Source: Pseudomonas sp. HR96 (GTDB lineage Bacteria; Pseudomonadota; Gammaproteobacteria; Pseudomonadales; Pseudomonadaceae). Taken from it: a stretch of 64,000 nucleotides of DNA. The notes under the pieces are model-generated. The model saw only the letters and a list, made by a program, of their open reading frames with translations. It was not told where the DNA came from and made no database searches. The translations under genes were made by a program, and so were the position numbers. Positions 1 to 9,805 of this stretch are shown here, piece by piece. The stretch lies in the NCBI RefSeq assembly GCF_034059295.1, contig NZ_CP139141.1, positions 1,223,001 to 1,287,000 of the forward strand, read 5' to 3'. The stretch's first letter is position 1. The number at the start of each line of letters is the position of its first letter.

Positions 1-158
1 ATTTGCGTACGGCTCTAACTTTGCGTGAATTTGACGGTCTTAGTTATGAAGACATTGCCAGCGTCATGCAGTGTCCGGTCGGTACCGTGCGTTCGCGGAT
101 TTTCCGCGCCCGGGAGGCCATTGATAAAGCCTTGCAACCTTTGTTGCAGGAAACCTGA
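1..158 (+). CDS. algU: RNA polymerase sigma factor AlgU/RpoE, C-terminal part (cut by window start)
   Basis: The reading frame enters the window at base 3 and ends at TGA 156-158. The last 51 residues include LREFDGLSYEDIA and CPVGTVRSRIFRAREA, the region 4.2 helix-turn-helix typical of ECF sigma-E proteins that recognise the -35 element. In Pseudomonas this factor drives envelope-stress and alginate genes and is held inactive by MucA and MucB. The next gene starts 31 bases downstream and is mucA, so this is the start of the algU-mucA-mucB-mucD operon. The promoter and the core-binding region lie outside the window. Confidence 0.95.
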   Translation, partial: LRTALTLREFDGLSYEDIASVMQCPVGTVRSRIFRAREAIDKALQPLLQET

Positions 159-188
159 GACAGCGGCGACAGCCAAGAGAGGAACGCA

Positions 189-758
189 ATGAGTCGTGAA
201 GCCCTGCAGGAATCGCTGTCCGCGGTGATGGATAACGAAGCGGACGAACTGGAATTACGCCGGGTGATTGCTGCCCTGGAGAATCCTGAAACCCGTGCCA
301 CCTGGGCTCGTTATCAGGTTGCCCGGGCAGTCATGCACAAGGACCTGCTGGACCCGCACCTGGACCTGTCGGCTGCAGTTTCGGCGGCCATCGCCGACGA
401 AGTCGCGCCTGCCAAGGCCGGCCGTGGCCCATGGCGCAGCCTGGGTCGCCTGGCCGTTGCTGCCTCGGTGACCGTTGCCGTGCTGGCCGGCGTGCGTCTG
501 TACAACCAGAACGACATTGCGGGTGCCCAACTGGCCCAGCAACAGCCTGCCGTACAGCAGAACGTTGCCATGCCGCAGGTCAAGGGTCCGGCTGTTCTAG
601 CCAATTACAGCGAAAGCTCGGACCAGGCGCCCGTCTTGCAGGCCCAGCCTGACCAGCGTGCGCAAGGTTACATCCGCCAGCATGCCCAGGATTCCGCTGT
701 AAAGGGCACTGACGGTGCTCTGCCTGCTGCTCGCGCTGCCAGCGTGGAAAACCGTTAA
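189..758 (+). CDS. mucA: anti-sigma factor MucA (RseA family)
   Basis: A 189-residue protein, close to the usual length of Pseudomonas MucA. The N-terminal cytoplasmic part (about residues 1-80) starts MSREALQESLSAVMDNEADE, the conserved anti-sigma segment that grips AlgU. One membrane span follows at about residues 84-103, then a periplasmic tail that MucB would protect and AlgW-type proteases would cut under envelope stress. It sits 31 bases after algU and 8 bases before mucB, consistent with one transcript. The frame is intact, so no mucoidy-type truncation is seen. Confidence 0.95.
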   Translation: MSREALQESLSAVMDNEADELELRRVIAALENPETRATWARYQVARAVMHKDLLDPHLDLSAAVSAAIADEVAPAKAGRGPWRSLGRLAVAASVTVAVLAGVRLYNQNDIAGAQLAQQQPAVQQNVAMPQVKGPAVLANYSESSDQAPVLQAQPDQRAQGYIRQHAQDSAVKGTDGALPAARAASVENR

Positions 759-766
759 GCGAGACC

Positions 767-1729
767 ATGCGCGCCTCCTATTCGCAGCGCGCCCTTGCGT
801 TGACAGTCACCCTGCTGAGTGGCGGCCTCACCTCCCCGGTGCAGGCTGCCACCGATGCCGCCCAATGGCTGGGCCGTTTGGCCCAGGCCGAGCAGCAGCA
901 GGGGTTCACCGGTACGTTCGTGTATGAGCGCAGCGGCAATTTCTCCACCCACGATATCTGGCACCTTGCCAACCATGGTCAAGTCACCGAGCGCGTACTG
1001 CAGCTTGATGGACCGGCTATCGAATCGTTGCGCGTCAACGGCGCCGCCCGCTGCCTGAGTAGCGATCCCTCTTCTGCTGCGCTCAACCCCACACCCGCCT
1101 CCGAGCAGCGCTTGGATCCTCTGAAGCTCATGTCCTGGTACACCTTGACGGTCGGTGGCAGTTCGCGCGTGGCCGGGCGCGAGACCCAGGTGGTCATGCT
1201 GCGGCCCAAGGATCAACAGCGCTACGGTCTGCAGCTTTATCTCGACAAACAGACCGGGCTGGCGCTGAAGTCCTTGCTGGTGGGTGATCGCGGGCAATTG
1301 CTCGAGCGGTTTCAGTTCACCCGATTTACCCCAGGCAACCCCGACGAGCTTGAGTTGGCCGCCAGCAGCAATTGCAAGCCGGCAGTGGCCGCGCTGGTGG
1401 CCAGTCGAGCGGCAGCGGCCAGTTGGCGTAGCGACTGGCTGCCGGCGGGTTTCGAGCTCAGCGGCAGTTCGGTGCACGTCGACCCCGAGCGCAAGGTGCC
1501 GGTGGCCAACCTGATCTATGGTGATGGCCTGGCGCGCCTGTCGGTGTTCGTCGAGCCCATCGGCTCCGGGACCTCCCCGGAAAGTCGCCTGCAGCTGGGC
1601 CCGACAGCGGTGGTATCACGACACCTGGAGCAGGCGGGCACCGAAATGCTGGTGACAGTGGTGGGCGAGGTGCCCATGGGCACCGCCGAGCGCGTGGCGT
1701 TATCGGTGCGGGCTGACGGTGCGCGCTGA
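767..1729 (+). CDS. mucB: periplasmic negative regulator of sigma factor, MucB (RseB family)
   Basis: A 320-residue protein with a Sec signal peptide ending near PVQA (about residue 27). It then shows the lipoprotein-carrier-like fold segments of RseB, for example FTGTFVYERSGNFSTHDIWH, and a C-terminal domain. MucB binds the periplasmic tail of MucA and shields it from proteolysis, and is thought to sense mislocalised lipid or LPS. The start lies 8 bases after the mucA stop. The gene usually found next in P. aeruginosa, mucC, is not present downstream. Confidence 0.94.
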   Translation: MRASYSQRALALTVTLLSGGLTSPVQAATDAAQWLGRLAQAEQQQGFTGTFVYERSGNFSTHDIWHLANHGQVTERVLQLDGPAIESLRVNGAARCLSSDPSSAALNPTPASEQRLDPLKLMSWYTLTVGGSSRVAGRETQVVMLRPKDQQRYGLQLYLDKQTGLALKSLLVGDRGQLLERFQFTRFTPGNPDELELAASSNCKPAVAALVASRAAAASWRSDWLPAGFELSGSSVHVDPERKVPVANLIYGDGLARLSVFVEPIGSGTSPESRLQLGPTAVVSRHLEQAGTEMLVTVVGEVPMGTAERVALSVRADGAR

Positions 1730-1737
1730 TCGCCGAT

Positions 1738-1856
1738 ATCTTTTGAAACGGACATCTTTTGAAATACAGAGTGACACAGAGTTCATGCTTGAGGGCCGAG
1801 GCCCATGGCAACATAGCTTTCAGCGGGCCGCAGCAACATGAAACAGCAACATGAAA
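1738..1856 (+). repeat. two short direct duplications in the mucB-mucD spacer
   Basis: The 272-base spacer where mucC would lie in P. aeruginosa has no credible gene. It holds two direct repeats: ATCTTTTGAAA at 1738-1748 and again at 1754-1764, and a perfect 13-base tandem copy, CAGCAACATGAAA, at 1831-1843 and 1844-1856. They may be replication-slippage traces. Neither matches a regulatory site that I recognise. Confidence 0.6.
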
Positions 1857-2001
1857 CTTGCGCGCCCATGTTGCAAATCAATCGCATTTTTTCTATAGGT
1901 CAATGCCGCCAGGTACTGGCCTTGTCCGCCTCGGGCGCCGGGTCTCAGGACGTGGCGTCAGCTGGCACTGCTCAACCATGCTCGTTATGAACGGGAGCCG
2001 T

Positions 2002-3438
2002 ATGTCCATACCAAGTTTGAAACCCTACCTGTCTTTCTTCGCCGCGCTGCTGATGCTCGGCCAAGTCGTGACGGCCCAGGCCGAGGCGCTGCCGGACTTC
2101 ACCGGGCTGGTGGAGCAGGCCTCACCGGCGGTGGTCAACATCAGCACCACGCAGAAGCTGCCCGACCGTTCCGTGGCGGGTTCGCAGATGCCCGACCTGG
2201 ACGGCCTGCCGCCAGCGTTTCGCGAGTTCTTCGAGCGCAGCCTGCCGCGCAATGCGCCCAAGTCGCCGCGCGGCGGTGATCGCCAGCGCGAAGCGCAGTC
2301 GCTGGGTTCCGGTTTCATCATTTCCGACGACGGCTACGTGCTGACCAACAACCACGTGATCGCCGACGCCGACGAGATCATCGTGCGCCTGGCCGACCGT
2401 TCCGAGCTCAAGGCCAAGCTGGTCGGCACCGACCCGCGCACGGACGTGGCGGTGCTGAAAATCGACGGCAAGAACCTGCCGACGGTAAAGTTGGGTGACT
2501 CCGACAAGCTCAAGGTCGGCGAGTGGGTGCTGGCTATCGGCTCGCCATTTGGCTTCGACCATTCGGTGACCAAAGGCATTGTCAGCGCCAAGGGCCGCAG
2601 CCTGCCCAACGATTCCTATGTGCCGTTCATCCAGACCGACGTGGCCATCAACCCCGGCAACTCGGGTGGCCCGCTGTTCAACATGGCCGGTGAAGTGGTG
2701 GGCATCAACTCGCAGATCTTCACCCGTTCGGGCGGCTTCATGGGCCTCTCGTTCGCCATTCCGATCGACGTCGCCATGGACGTGGCCAACCAGCTGAAGA
2801 AAGACGGCAAGGTCAGCCGTGGCTGGCTCGGCGTGGTCATCCAGGAGGTCAACAAGGACCTGGCTGAATCCTTCGGCCTAGACAAGCCGGCCGGTGCGCT
2901 GGTCGCCCAGGTGCTGGACAACGGCCCGGCAGCCAAGGGTGGCCTGAAGGTCGGCGACGTGATCCTGAGCATGAACGGCCAGCCGATCGTCATGTCGGCG
3001 GACCTGCCGCACCTGGTCGGCGGCCTCAAGGATGGCGCCAAGGCCAACCTCGAAGTGATCCGCGACGGCAAGCGCCAGACCCTGTCGATCACCGTGGGCG
3101 CCTTGCCCGATGAGGATCAGGACGTTGCCGCCAGCCCCAAGGCAGCCGATGAGAGCAGCAGCGACCGCCTCGGTGTCTCGGTGGCCGACCTGACCGCCGA
3201 GCAGAAAAAGACCCTCGAACTGCAGGGCGGCGTGGTCATCAAGGACGTGCAGGACGGCCCTGCCGCGTTGATCGGCCTGCAACCGGGCGACGTCATCACG
3301 CACCTGAACAACCAGGCGATCGGTTCGGCCAAGGAGTTCGCCCAGATTGCCAAAGGCCTGCCGAAGAACCGTTCGGTGTCCATGCGCGTGCTGCGCCAGG
3401 GCCGGGCGAGCTTCATCACCTTCAAGCTGGCCGAGTAA
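2002..3438 (+). CDS. mucD: DegP/HtrA-type periplasmic serine endoprotease MucD
   Basis: The start is taken at ATG 2002 (MSIPSLKPYLSFF), preceded by GGGAG, giving 478 residues and a normal signal peptide ending at about residue 27. A longer open frame from 1858 has no ribosome site or signal-like start. The trypsin-like domain shows the triad His118 (TNNHVIAD), Asp148 (DPRTDVAVLK) and Ser221 (GNSGGP). Two PDZ domains follow at about residues 270-370 and 385-475. MucD degrades or refolds damaged envelope proteins and limits AlgU activation. It closes the algU operon and is followed by a strong hairpin. Confidence 0.96.
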   Translation: MSIPSLKPYLSFFAALLMLGQVVTAQAEALPDFTGLVEQASPAVVNISTTQKLPDRSVAGSQMPDLDGLPPAFREFFERSLPRNAPKSPRGGDRQREAQSLGSGFIISDDGYVLTNNHVIADADEIIVRLADRSELKAKLVGTDPRTDVAVLKIDGKNLPTVKLGDSDKLKVGEWVLAIGSPFGFDHSVTKGIVSAKGRSLPNDSYVPFIQTDVAINPGNSGGPLFNMAGEVVGINSQIFTRSGGFMGLSFAIPIDVAMDVANQLKKDGKVSRGWLGVVIQEVNKDLAESFGLDKPAGALVAQVLDNGPAAKGGLKVGDVILSMNGQPIVMSADLPHLVGGLKDGAKANLEVIRDGKRQTLSITVGALPDEDQDVAASPKAADESSSDRLGVSVADLTAEQKKTLELQGGVVIKDVQDGPAALIGLQPGDVITHLNNQAIGSAKEFAQIAKGLPKNRSVSMRVLRQGRASFITFKLAE

Positions 3439-3445
3439 GCACTGG

Positions 3446-3472
3446 GTGGGAGCGGGCCAAGCCCGCTCCCAC
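3446..3472 (+). terminator. REP-like perfect hairpin after mucD
   Basis: A 12-bp perfect stem, GTGGGAGCGGGC with its complement, around a 3-base CAA loop, 8 bases after the mucD stop. It lacks a T-run, so it is more likely a REP-type or mRNA-stabilising hairpin than a canonical intrinsic terminator. The same motif family recurs near 22.2 kb and 62.2 kb. Confidence 0.75.
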
Positions 3473-3575
3473 AAGGTGCAACAGTGAGCCTGCACACAAC
3501 CCCCGCTATTTAAGGTACAATTCCCGGCTATTTTTCGTTGGGCTTCCTGCCCGCAGCCTTTTTGAGTGTTGATCC

Positions 3576-5372
3576 GTGAGTGATTTGAGTCATATCCGCA
3601 ATTTCTCCATCATCGCCCACATTGACCACGGCAAGTCGACGCTGGCCGACCGGTTCATCCAGATGTGCGGCGGCCTTGCCGATCGCGAGATGGAAGCTCA
3701 GGTCCTCGACTCCATGGATCTGGAGCGCGAGCGCGGCATCACCATCAAGGCTCACAGCGTCACCCTGCACTACAAGGCGCAGGACGGCAAAACCTATCAA
3801 CTGAATTTCATCGATACCCCCGGCCACGTCGACTTCACCTATGAAGTCAGCCGCTCGCTGGCCGCTTGCGAGGGCGCGCTGCTGGTGGTCGACGCGGGTC
3901 AGGGTGTCGAAGCGCAATCGGTCGCCAACTGCTACACGGCCATCGAGCAGGGCCTGGAAGTCATGCCCGTGCTGAACAAGATGGACCTGCCGCAGGCCGA
4001 CCCGGATCGCGTCAAGGACGAGATCGAGAAGATCATCGGCATCGACGCTACCGACGCCGTGGCCTGCAGCGCCAAGAGCGGCATGGGCGTGATCGACGTG
4101 CTCGAGCGCCTGGTGCAGACCATCCCGGCACCGACTGGCGACATCGAGGCGCCGTTGCAGGCGCTGATCATCGACTCCTGGTTCGACAACTACCTGGGCG
4201 TCGTCTCGTTGGTGCGCGTGCGCCAGGGCCGAGTGAAGAAAGGCGACAAGATCCTCGTCAAGTCCACCGGCAAGATCCACCTGGTCGACAGCGTCGGCGT
4301 GTTCACTCCCAAGCACACCGCCACCGCTGACCTCAAGGCCGGTGAAGTGGGCTTCATCATTGGCAGCATCAAGGACATTCACGGCGCGCCGGTCGGCGAC
4401 ACCCTGACCCTGAGCACTACGCCCGACGTCGACGTGCTGCCCGGCTTCAAGCGCATCCAGCCGCAGGTCTATGCCGGTCTGTTCCCGGTCAGCTCCGACG
4501 ACTTCGAAGACTTCCGCGATGCCCTGCAGAAGTTGACCCTCAACGATTCCTCGCTGCAATACTCGCCAGAGAGCTCCGACGCGCTGGGCTTCGGCTTCCG
4601 CTGCGGGTTCCTCGGCATGCTGCACATGGAGATCATCCAGGAGCGCCTTGAGCGCGAATACGACCTGGACCTGATCACCACCGCGCCGAGCGTGATCTTC
4701 GAAGTGGTGATGAAGAACGGCGAGACCCTGTACATCGACAACCCGTCGAAGCTGCCGGACATCTCCTCGGTCGAGGATTTCCGCGAGCCGATCGTCGCTG
4801 CGACGATTCTTGTGCCTCAGGAGCACCTGGGCAACGTCATTACCCTGTGCATCGAGAAGCGCGGAGTGCAGCGCGACATGCAGTTCCTCGGCTCGCAGGT
4901 GCAGGTGCGCTACGACCTGCCGATGAACGAAGTGGTGCTGGACTTCTTCGACCGTCTGAAGTCGACCAGCCGCGGCTATGCTTCGCTGGACTACCATTTC
5001 GATCGTTATCAGTCGGCCAACCTGTCCAAGCTGGACGTGCTGATCAACGGCGACAAGGTCGACGCCCTGGCGTTGATCGTGCACCGTGACAACGCGGCCT
5101 ACAAAGGCCGTGCGCTCACCGAGAAAATGAAAGAGCTGATTCCTCGGCAGATGTTCGACGTGGCCATCCAGGCTGCCATTGGCGGCCAGATCATCGCGCG
5201 AACCACGGTCAAGGCACTCAGAAAGAACGTACTGGCTAAATGCTACGGCGGCGACGTGAGCCGTAAGCGCAAGCTGCTTGAAAAGCAGAAGGCTGGTAAG
5301 AAACGCATGAAGCAGGTCGGCAACGTGGAAATTCCACAGGAAGCCTTCCTTGCCGTGCTCAGGTTGGAATAG
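3576..5372 (+). CDS. lepA: translation elongation factor 4 (LepA/EF4)
   Basis: A 598-residue GTPase starting at GTG 3576 ([22 protein letters not shown]), the same length as E. coli LepA. G motifs: AHIDHGKST (G1), DTPGHVDF (G3) and NKMDLP (G4), followed by EF-G-like domains and the LepA-specific C-terminal domain with the basic [16 protein letters not shown] segment. LepA acts on ribosomes during initiation and back-translocation. A possible -10 element, TACAAT, lies at 3516-3521, but the -35 is weak. lepB follows after 9 bases, so the two are co-transcribed. Confidence 0.97.
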   Translation: MSDLSHIRNFSIIAHIDHGKSTLADRFIQMCGGLADREMEAQVLDSMDLERERGITIKAHSVTLHYKAQDGKTYQLNFIDTPGHVDFTYEVSRSLAACEGALLVVDAGQGVEAQSVANCYTAIEQGLEVMPVLNKMDLPQADPDRVKDEIEKIIGIDATDAVACSAKSGMGVIDVLERLVQTIPAPTGDIEAPLQALIIDSWFDNYLGVVSLVRVRQGRVKKGDKILVKSTGKIHLVDSVGVFTPKHTATADLKAGEVGFIIGSIKDIHGAPVGDTLTLSTTPDVDVLPGFKRIQPQVYAGLFPVSSDDFEDFRDALQKLTLNDSSLQYSPESSDALGFGFRCGFLGMLHMEIIQERLEREYDLDLITTAPSVIFEVVMKNGETLYIDNPSKLPDISSVEDFREPIVAATILVPQEHLGNVITLCIEKRGVQRDMQFLGSQVQVRYDLPMNEVVLDFFDRLKSTSRGYASLDYHFDRYQSANLSKLDVLINGDKVDALALIVHRDNAAYKGRALTEKMKELIPRQMFDVAIQAAIGGQIIARTTVKALRKNVLAKCYGGDVSRKRKLLEKQKAGKKRMKQVGNVEIPQEAFLAVLRLE

Positions 5373-5381
5373 TCAGGTCCT

Positions 5382-6236
5382 ATGTCACTAAATTTCCCGC
5401 TGTTGCTGGTTATCGCTGTAGCCGTCTGCGGCCTGCTGGCGCTGGTCGATCTGTTGTTCCTGGCGCCTCGCCGGCGTGCTGCCATCGCCACCTATGAGGG
5501 CAGTGTCAGCCAGCCGGAAAACTCGGTGGTTGAACAGCTGAACAAGGAACCCTTGCTGGTCGAATACGGCAAGTCGTTCTTTCCGGTGCTGTTCATCGTG
5601 CTGGTGTTGCGGTCCTTCCTGGTCGAGCCGTTCCAGATTCCGTCGGGCTCGATGATGCCGACCCTGGAAGTGGGCGATTACATCCTGGTGAACAAGTTCT
5701 CGTACGGCATTCGCCTGCCGGTGATCGACAAGAAGGTCATCCCGATCGGTGATCCGCAGCGCGGCGACGTGATGGTGTTTCGCTACCCAAGCGACCCGAG
5801 CGTCAACTACATCAAACGGGTGATCGGCCTGCCGGGTGACAAGATCCGCTACACCAGCGACAAGCAGCTCTACGTCAACGATCAGCTGGTGTCCAAGCAA
5901 CTGGTCGGCGCCGAGCCGGGCAGCCTGGATACCGTGCAGCTTTACCGTGAGCACCTGGGCACGGTCGAGCACATGATTCGCGAAGAGATGAGCCGCTACC
6001 GCGCGCCACCCGACAGCCAGTGGACGGTGCCGGCCGGGCACTACTTCATGATGGGTGACAACCGCGACAACTCCAACGACAGCCGCTACTGGGATGACCC
6101 CAACATTCCCAAGGACATGCTGGGGATGGTCCCCGACCAGAACATCGTCGGCAAGGCCTTCGCGGTCTGGATGAGCTGGCCGGAACCCAAGCTCAGCCAC
6201 CTGCCGAGCCTTTCCCGGGTCGGCCTGATCAAGTAG
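5382..6236 (+). CDS. lepB: signal peptidase I
   Basis: A 284-residue inner-membrane protease that removes Sec and Tat signal peptides. There are two N-terminal membrane spans (about residues 6-28 and 64-80). The serine-lysine dyad is Ser90 in PSGSMMPT and Lys145 in NYIKRVIG, and the family motif GDNRDNSNDSRYW is present near residue 227. The gene is 9 bases from lepA in the order seen across gammaproteobacteria. Confidence 0.97.
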   Translation: MSLNFPLLLVIAVAVCGLLALVDLLFLAPRRRAAIATYEGSVSQPENSVVEQLNKEPLLVEYGKSFFPVLFIVLVLRSFLVEPFQIPSGSMMPTLEVGDYILVNKFSYGIRLPVIDKKVIPIGDPQRGDVMVFRYPSDPSVNYIKRVIGLPGDKIRYTSDKQLYVNDQLVSKQLVGAEPGSLDTVQLYREHLGTVEHMIREEMSRYRAPPDSQWTVPAGHYFMMGDNRDNSNDSRYWDDPNIPKDMLGMVPDQNIVGKAFAVWMSWPEPKLSHLPSLSRVGLIK

Positions 6237-6242
6237 CCCAAA

Positions 6243-6268
6243 CGGCGCCATTCTCGCAAATGGCGCCG
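6243..6268 (+). terminator. hairpin between lepB and the DUF4845 gene
   Basis: A 9-bp stem, CGGCGCCAT with its complement, and an 8-base loop, starting 7 bases after the lepB stop. A short run of T (CTTTT) follows a few bases later. It may partly terminate or process the lepA-lepB message before the rnc operon. Confidence 0.5.
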
Positions 6269-6306
6269 AATGCTTTTATGGCCATGGATAGCACAAGGGG
6301 TCACAC

Positions 6307-6684
6307 ATGAAGTCTGCCGTTTCGCAAAAAGGTCTGTCCCTGGTCGGCTGGCTGATTGCACTTTTCATCATCGGGTTCATTGTTTCAGCGGCCTTCAAGG
6401 TCGTGCCGCACTACCTCGATGACATGGCGATGAAGAAGATCATCACCGCAATATCCACCGACAAGGCCGACGAAGTCAGCAGTGTCGACGATTTTTACAC
6501 CCATGTCGCCAGGGGCATGCAGGTCAACAATATCCGGGATCTGGATTTGAAAACTGCGTTGAGCGTCACCGAGCAGAGGGATCAATACCTCGCTCATCTA
6601 CAATATGAAAAACGTGAGCCACTGGTGGGTAACATTGACCTGGTGGTGAAATTCGACCACGAATTCAGCGTGCGTAAACCGTGA
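6307..6684 (+). CDS. DUF4845 single-span membrane protein
   Basis: A 125-residue protein with one membrane span at about residues 10-32 ([22 protein letters not shown]), resembling a type IV pilin-like N-terminus, then a soluble domain. This is the DUF4845 family, regularly found between lepB and rnc in Pseudomonas. Its function is unknown. It has a good ribosome site (AGGGG) and its stop overlaps the rnc GTG start by 4 bases, so translation is coupled. Confidence 0.85.
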   Translation: MKSAVSQKGLSLVGWLIALFIIGFIVSAAFKVVPHYLDDMAMKKIITAISTDKADEVSSVDDFYTHVARGMQVNNIRDLDLKTALSVTEQRDQYLAHLQYEKREPLVGNIDLVVKFDHEFSVRKP

Positions 6685-7370
6685 GCTTCTCTTTGAATCG
6701 CCTTGAGCGCCAGCTCGGCTACACCTTCAAGGACCAGGAACTGATGGTCCTGGCCCTGACCCACCGCAGCTACGCCGGTCGCAACAACGAGCGGCTGGAG
6801 TTTCTCGGTGACGCCATCCTCAACTTCGTCGCCGGCGAGGCGCTGTTCGAGCGCTTTCCCCAGGCGCGTGAAGGCCAGCTGTCGCGCCTGCGCGCGCGCC
6901 TGGTCAAGGGCGAGACGCTGGCCCTGCTGGCCCGTGGCTTCGAGCTGGGCGAGTACCTGCGCCTGGGCTCCGGCGAGCTGAAGAGCGGTGGCTTTCGCCG
7001 TGAATCGATCCTTGCCGATGCCCTGGAAGCCTTGATCGGCGCCATATACCTGGACGCGGGCATGGAAACCGCGCGTGACCGCGTGCTGGCCTGGCTGACC
7101 AGCGAATTCGCCAGCCTGACGCTGGTGGACACCAACAAAGACCCCAAGACCCGCCTGCAGGAATACCTGCAGTCACGGGGTTGCGAGCTGCCGCGTTACG
7201 AGGTGGTGGATATCCAGGGCGAACCGCATTGCCGGACGTTTTTCGTCGAATGTGAAATCATCCTTTTGAACGAAAAAAGCCGGGGCCAGGGCGTCAGCCG
7301 ACGCATCGCCGAGCAGGTCGCGGCTTCCGTCGCCCTGATTGCCCTGGGTGTGGAGAACTGCAATGACTGA
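6681..7370 (+). CDS. rnc: ribonuclease III
   Basis: A 229-residue double-strand-specific endoribonuclease. The signature [11 protein letters not shown] (about residues 34-44) and the second acidic cluster [13 protein letters not shown] (about 113-125) bind the catalytic magnesium. A C-terminal double-stranded RNA-binding domain spans about 155-225. The GTG start overlaps the preceding gene by 4 bases and the stop lies inside the start region of era. It matures rRNA and autoregulates its operon in E. coli. Confidence 0.97.
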   Translation: MSFSLNRLERQLGYTFKDQELMVLALTHRSYAGRNNERLEFLGDAILNFVAGEALFERFPQAREGQLSRLRARLVKGETLALLARGFELGEYLRLGSGELKSGGFRRESILADALEALIGAIYLDAGMETARDRVLAWLTSEFASLTLVDTNKDPKTRLQEYLQSRGCELPRYEVVDIQGEPHCRTFFVECEIILLNEKSRGQGVSRRIAEQVAASVALIALGVENCND

Positions 7371-8292
7371 TACAACCCCCATCATCGAAACCGGCGACGG
7401 CGCCGTGACCCGCTGTGGCTACGTGGCCATCGTCGGGCGCCCCAACGTCGGCAAGTCGACGCTGCTCAACCACATCCTCGGCCAGAAGCTGGCGATCACC
7501 TCGCGCAAGCCGCAGACCACGCGGCACAACATGCTCGGTATCAAGACCGAGGGCGACGTGCAGGCCATCTACGTCGATACTCCGGGCATGCACAAGGGCG
7601 GCGAGAAAGCGCTCAACCGCTACATGAACAAGACTGCCTCGGCGGCCTTGAAAGATGTCGATGTAGTGATCTTCGTGGTCGACCAGACGAAGTGGACAGA
7701 AGAGGACCAGATGGTCCTCGAGCGTATCCAGTACGTCGAGGGCCCGGTGATCGTGGCCATCAACAAGACCGACCGCATCGAGGACAAGGCCGCGCTGATG
7801 CCGCACCTGACCTGGCTGCAGGAGCAGTTGCCGAAGGCCAAGATCGTGCCGATTTCCGCTCAGCAGGGACACAACCTCGAAGCGCTGGAAGGACTGATCG
7901 CCGGCCACCTGCCGGAAAACGACCACTTCTTCCCGGAAGACCAGATCACTGACCGCAGCAGCCGCTTCCTGGCCGCAGAACTGGTGCGCGAGAAGATCAT
8001 GCGCCAGCTCGGTGCCGAGCTGCCCTACCAGATCACTGTAGAAATCGAAGAATTCAAGCAGCAGGGCAAGACCCTGCACATCCACGCCCTGATTCTGGTG
8101 GAGCGCGACGGCCAGAAGAAAATCATCATCGGCGACAAGGGCGAGCGCATCAAGCGCATCGGCACCGAGGCGCGCAAGGATATGGAAGTGCTGTTCGACT
8201 CCAAGGTCATGCTCAACCTCTGGGTCAAGGTCAAGGGTGGCTGGTCCGACGACGAGCGCGCCCTGCGCTCGCTGGGCTACGGCGATCTCTGA
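7363..8292 (+). CDS. era: GTPase Era
   Basis: The start at ATG 7363 ([14 protein letters not shown]) overlaps the rnc stop by 8 bases and gives 309 residues. G motifs: GRPNVGKST (G1), TTRHN (G2), DTPG (G3) and NKTD (G4). A C-terminal KH domain carries [14 protein letters not shown], which binds the 3' end of 16S rRNA. Era assists 30S subunit maturation and couples it to cell division. It is translationally coupled to rnc. Confidence 0.97.
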   Translation: MTDTTPIIETGDGAVTRCGYVAIVGRPNVGKSTLLNHILGQKLAITSRKPQTTRHNMLGIKTEGDVQAIYVDTPGMHKGGEKALNRYMNKTASAALKDVDVVIFVVDQTKWTEEDQMVLERIQYVEGPVIVAINKTDRIEDKAALMPHLTWLQEQLPKAKIVPISAQQGHNLEALEGLIAGHLPENDHFFPEDQITDRSSRFLAAELVREKIMRQLGAELPYQITVEIEEFKQQGKTLHIHALILVERDGQKKIIIGDKGERIKRIGTEARKDMEVLFDSKVMLNLWVKVKGGWSDDERALRSLGYGDL

Positions 8293-8971
8293 GCCGGCGG
8301 CCGCCCAGCCGGCCTACGTGCTGCACTCGCGCGCCTATCGAGAGAGCAGCGCGCTGGTCGACTATTTCACACCCCAGGGCCGCCTGCGTGCTGTGCTGCG
8401 CAGTGCTCGCGGCAAGGCGGGTACCCTGGCCAGGCCGTTCGTGCCACTGGAAGTGGAATTTCGCGGGCGCGGCGAGCTGAAGAACGTCGGGCGCATGGAA
8501 AGTGCCGGCATCGCCGCCTGGATGGTCGGGGATGCCCTGTTCAGCGGCCTGTACCTCAACGAGCTGATCATTCGCGTACTTCCCGCCGAAGACCCGCATC
8601 CCGCGCTGTTCGAGCACTACGCTGCGACCTTGCAGGCGCTGGCCGTTGGCCGACCGATCGAGCCGCTGTTGCGCTCGTTCGAATGGCGGCTGCTCGACGA
8701 CCTCGGGTATGGCTTTGCCCTGGCCACTGACGTCAACGACCTGCCCGTCGTCGCCGACGGTCTCTATCGCCTGCAGGTGGACGCCGGGCTGGAGCGGGTC
8801 GAGCTGTTTCAGCCCGGGCTGCTCAAGGGCTGCGACCTGCTGGCCATGGCCGAAGCCGACTGGAGCGCCCCCGGCGCCCTGGCCGCCGCCAAACGCCTGA
8901 TGCGCCAGGCACTGGCGCCGCATCTGGGCGGCAAGCCGCTGGTCAGCCGGGAATTGTTTCGCAAACCCTGA
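8237..8971 (+). CDS. recO: DNA repair protein RecO
   Basis: RecO has an N-terminal OB fold and loads RecA onto gaps together with RecR. The conserved core begins [20 protein letters not shown] and continues [16 protein letters not shown]. The only standard upstream start is GTG 8237, which makes 244 residues and a 56-base overlap with era. Family members usually start about where the frame passes the era stop, giving some 228 residues, but there is no ATG, GTG or TTG there. The true start is therefore uncertain, and a rare ATC start at 8288 is possible. Confidence 0.9.
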   Translation: MAGPTTSAPCARWATAISEPAAAQPAYVLHSRAYRESSALVDYFTPQGRLRAVLRSARGKAGTLARPFVPLEVEFRGRGELKNVGRMESAGIAAWMVGDALFSGLYLNELIIRVLPAEDPHPALFEHYAATLQALAVGRPIEPLLRSFEWRLLDDLGYGFALATDVNDLPVVADGLYRLQVDAGLERVELFQPGLLKGCDLLAMAEADWSAPGALAAAKRLMRQALAPHLGGKPLVSRELFRKP

Positions 8972-9014
8972 AGCCATCGTATCCTTGCACCCTTCATTAC
9001 CAGGGAGCAGCCCC

Positions 9015-9755
9015 GTGACTACCAGCAACCGCATCCTTCTCGGCGTCAACATCGACCACGTGGCCACCTTGCGCCAGGCGCGCGGCACGCGGTACCCCGA
9101 CCCGGTCAAGGCTGCGCTGGATGCCGAGGAAGCGGGCGCCGACGGCATTACCGTGCACCTGCGCGAAGACCGCCGGCACATCCAGGAGCGTGACGTGCTG
9201 GTGCTCAAGGACGTGCTGCAGACCCGCATGAACTTCGAGATGGGTGTTACCGAGCCGATGCTGGCGTTCGCCGAGCAGATCCGCCCGGCGCACATTTGCC
9301 TGGTGCCGGAAACACGCCAGGAGCTGACCACCGAAGGTGGCCTGGACGTGGCGGGCCAGGAGGAGCGCATCAAGGCGGCGGTGCAGCGCCTGGCGCGGCT
9401 GGGTTGCGAGGTGTCGCTGTTCATCGACGCCGACGAGCGCCAGATCGAAGCCTCGCGGCGCATCGGCGCGCCGGCCATTGAACTGCACACCGGCCGCTAC
9501 GCCGATGCGCAGACGCCGACCGAAGTGGCCGAAGAGCTGGGCCGCATTGCCGATGGCGTGGCGTTTGGCTTGAGTCAGGGGCTGATCGTCAATGCCGGGC
9601 ACGGCCTGCATTACCACAATGTGGAAGCCGTGGCGGCGATCAAGGGCATCAACGAGTTGAATATCGGCCACGCGCTGGTGGCGCACGCCCTGTTCGTCGG
9701 CTTCAAGGGCGCAGTGGCCGAGATGAAGGCGTTGATTCTGGCGGCAAGCCGCTAA
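9015..9755 (+). CDS. pdxJ: pyridoxine 5'-phosphate synthase
   Basis: A 246-residue TIM-barrel enzyme that condenses 1-deoxyxylulose 5-phosphate with 3-amino-1-phosphohydroxyacetone to pyridoxine phosphate. The start is taken at GTG 9015 ([24 protein letters not shown]), with AGGGAG at 9002-9007. An upstream start at 8985 lacks such a site. [14 protein letters not shown] and [16 protein letters not shown] are family signatures. It ends the rnc-era-recO-pdxJ run and is followed by a hairpin. Confidence 0.97.
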   Translation: MTTSNRILLGVNIDHVATLRQARGTRYPDPVKAALDAEEAGADGITVHLREDRRHIQERDVLVLKDVLQTRMNFEMGVTEPMLAFAEQIRPAHICLVPETRQELTTEGGLDVAGQEERIKAAVQRLARLGCEVSLFIDADERQIEASRRIGAPAIELHTGRYADAQTPTEVAEELGRIADGVAFGLSQGLIVNAGHGLHYHNVEAVAAIKGINELNIGHALVAHALFVGFKGAVAEMKALILAASR

Positions 9756-9758
9756 AGA

Positions 9759-9782
9759 CTCGGGGGCTGCGGGCCCCCCGAG
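9759..9782. terminator. hairpin between convergent pdxJ and nadE
   Basis: An 8-bp stem, CTCGGGGG with CCCCCGAG, in the 50-base gap between two convergent genes. There is no T-run on either side, so it may act as a weak bidirectional terminator. Confidence 0.6.
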
Positions 9783-9805
9783 AGGCTGCGAGGCCGGTGG
9801 TTGCG

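Noticed and set aside
3516..3521. lepA promoter TACAAT
   Set aside because: A -10-like hexamer only; the matching -35 is poor, so it is not listed as a promoter.
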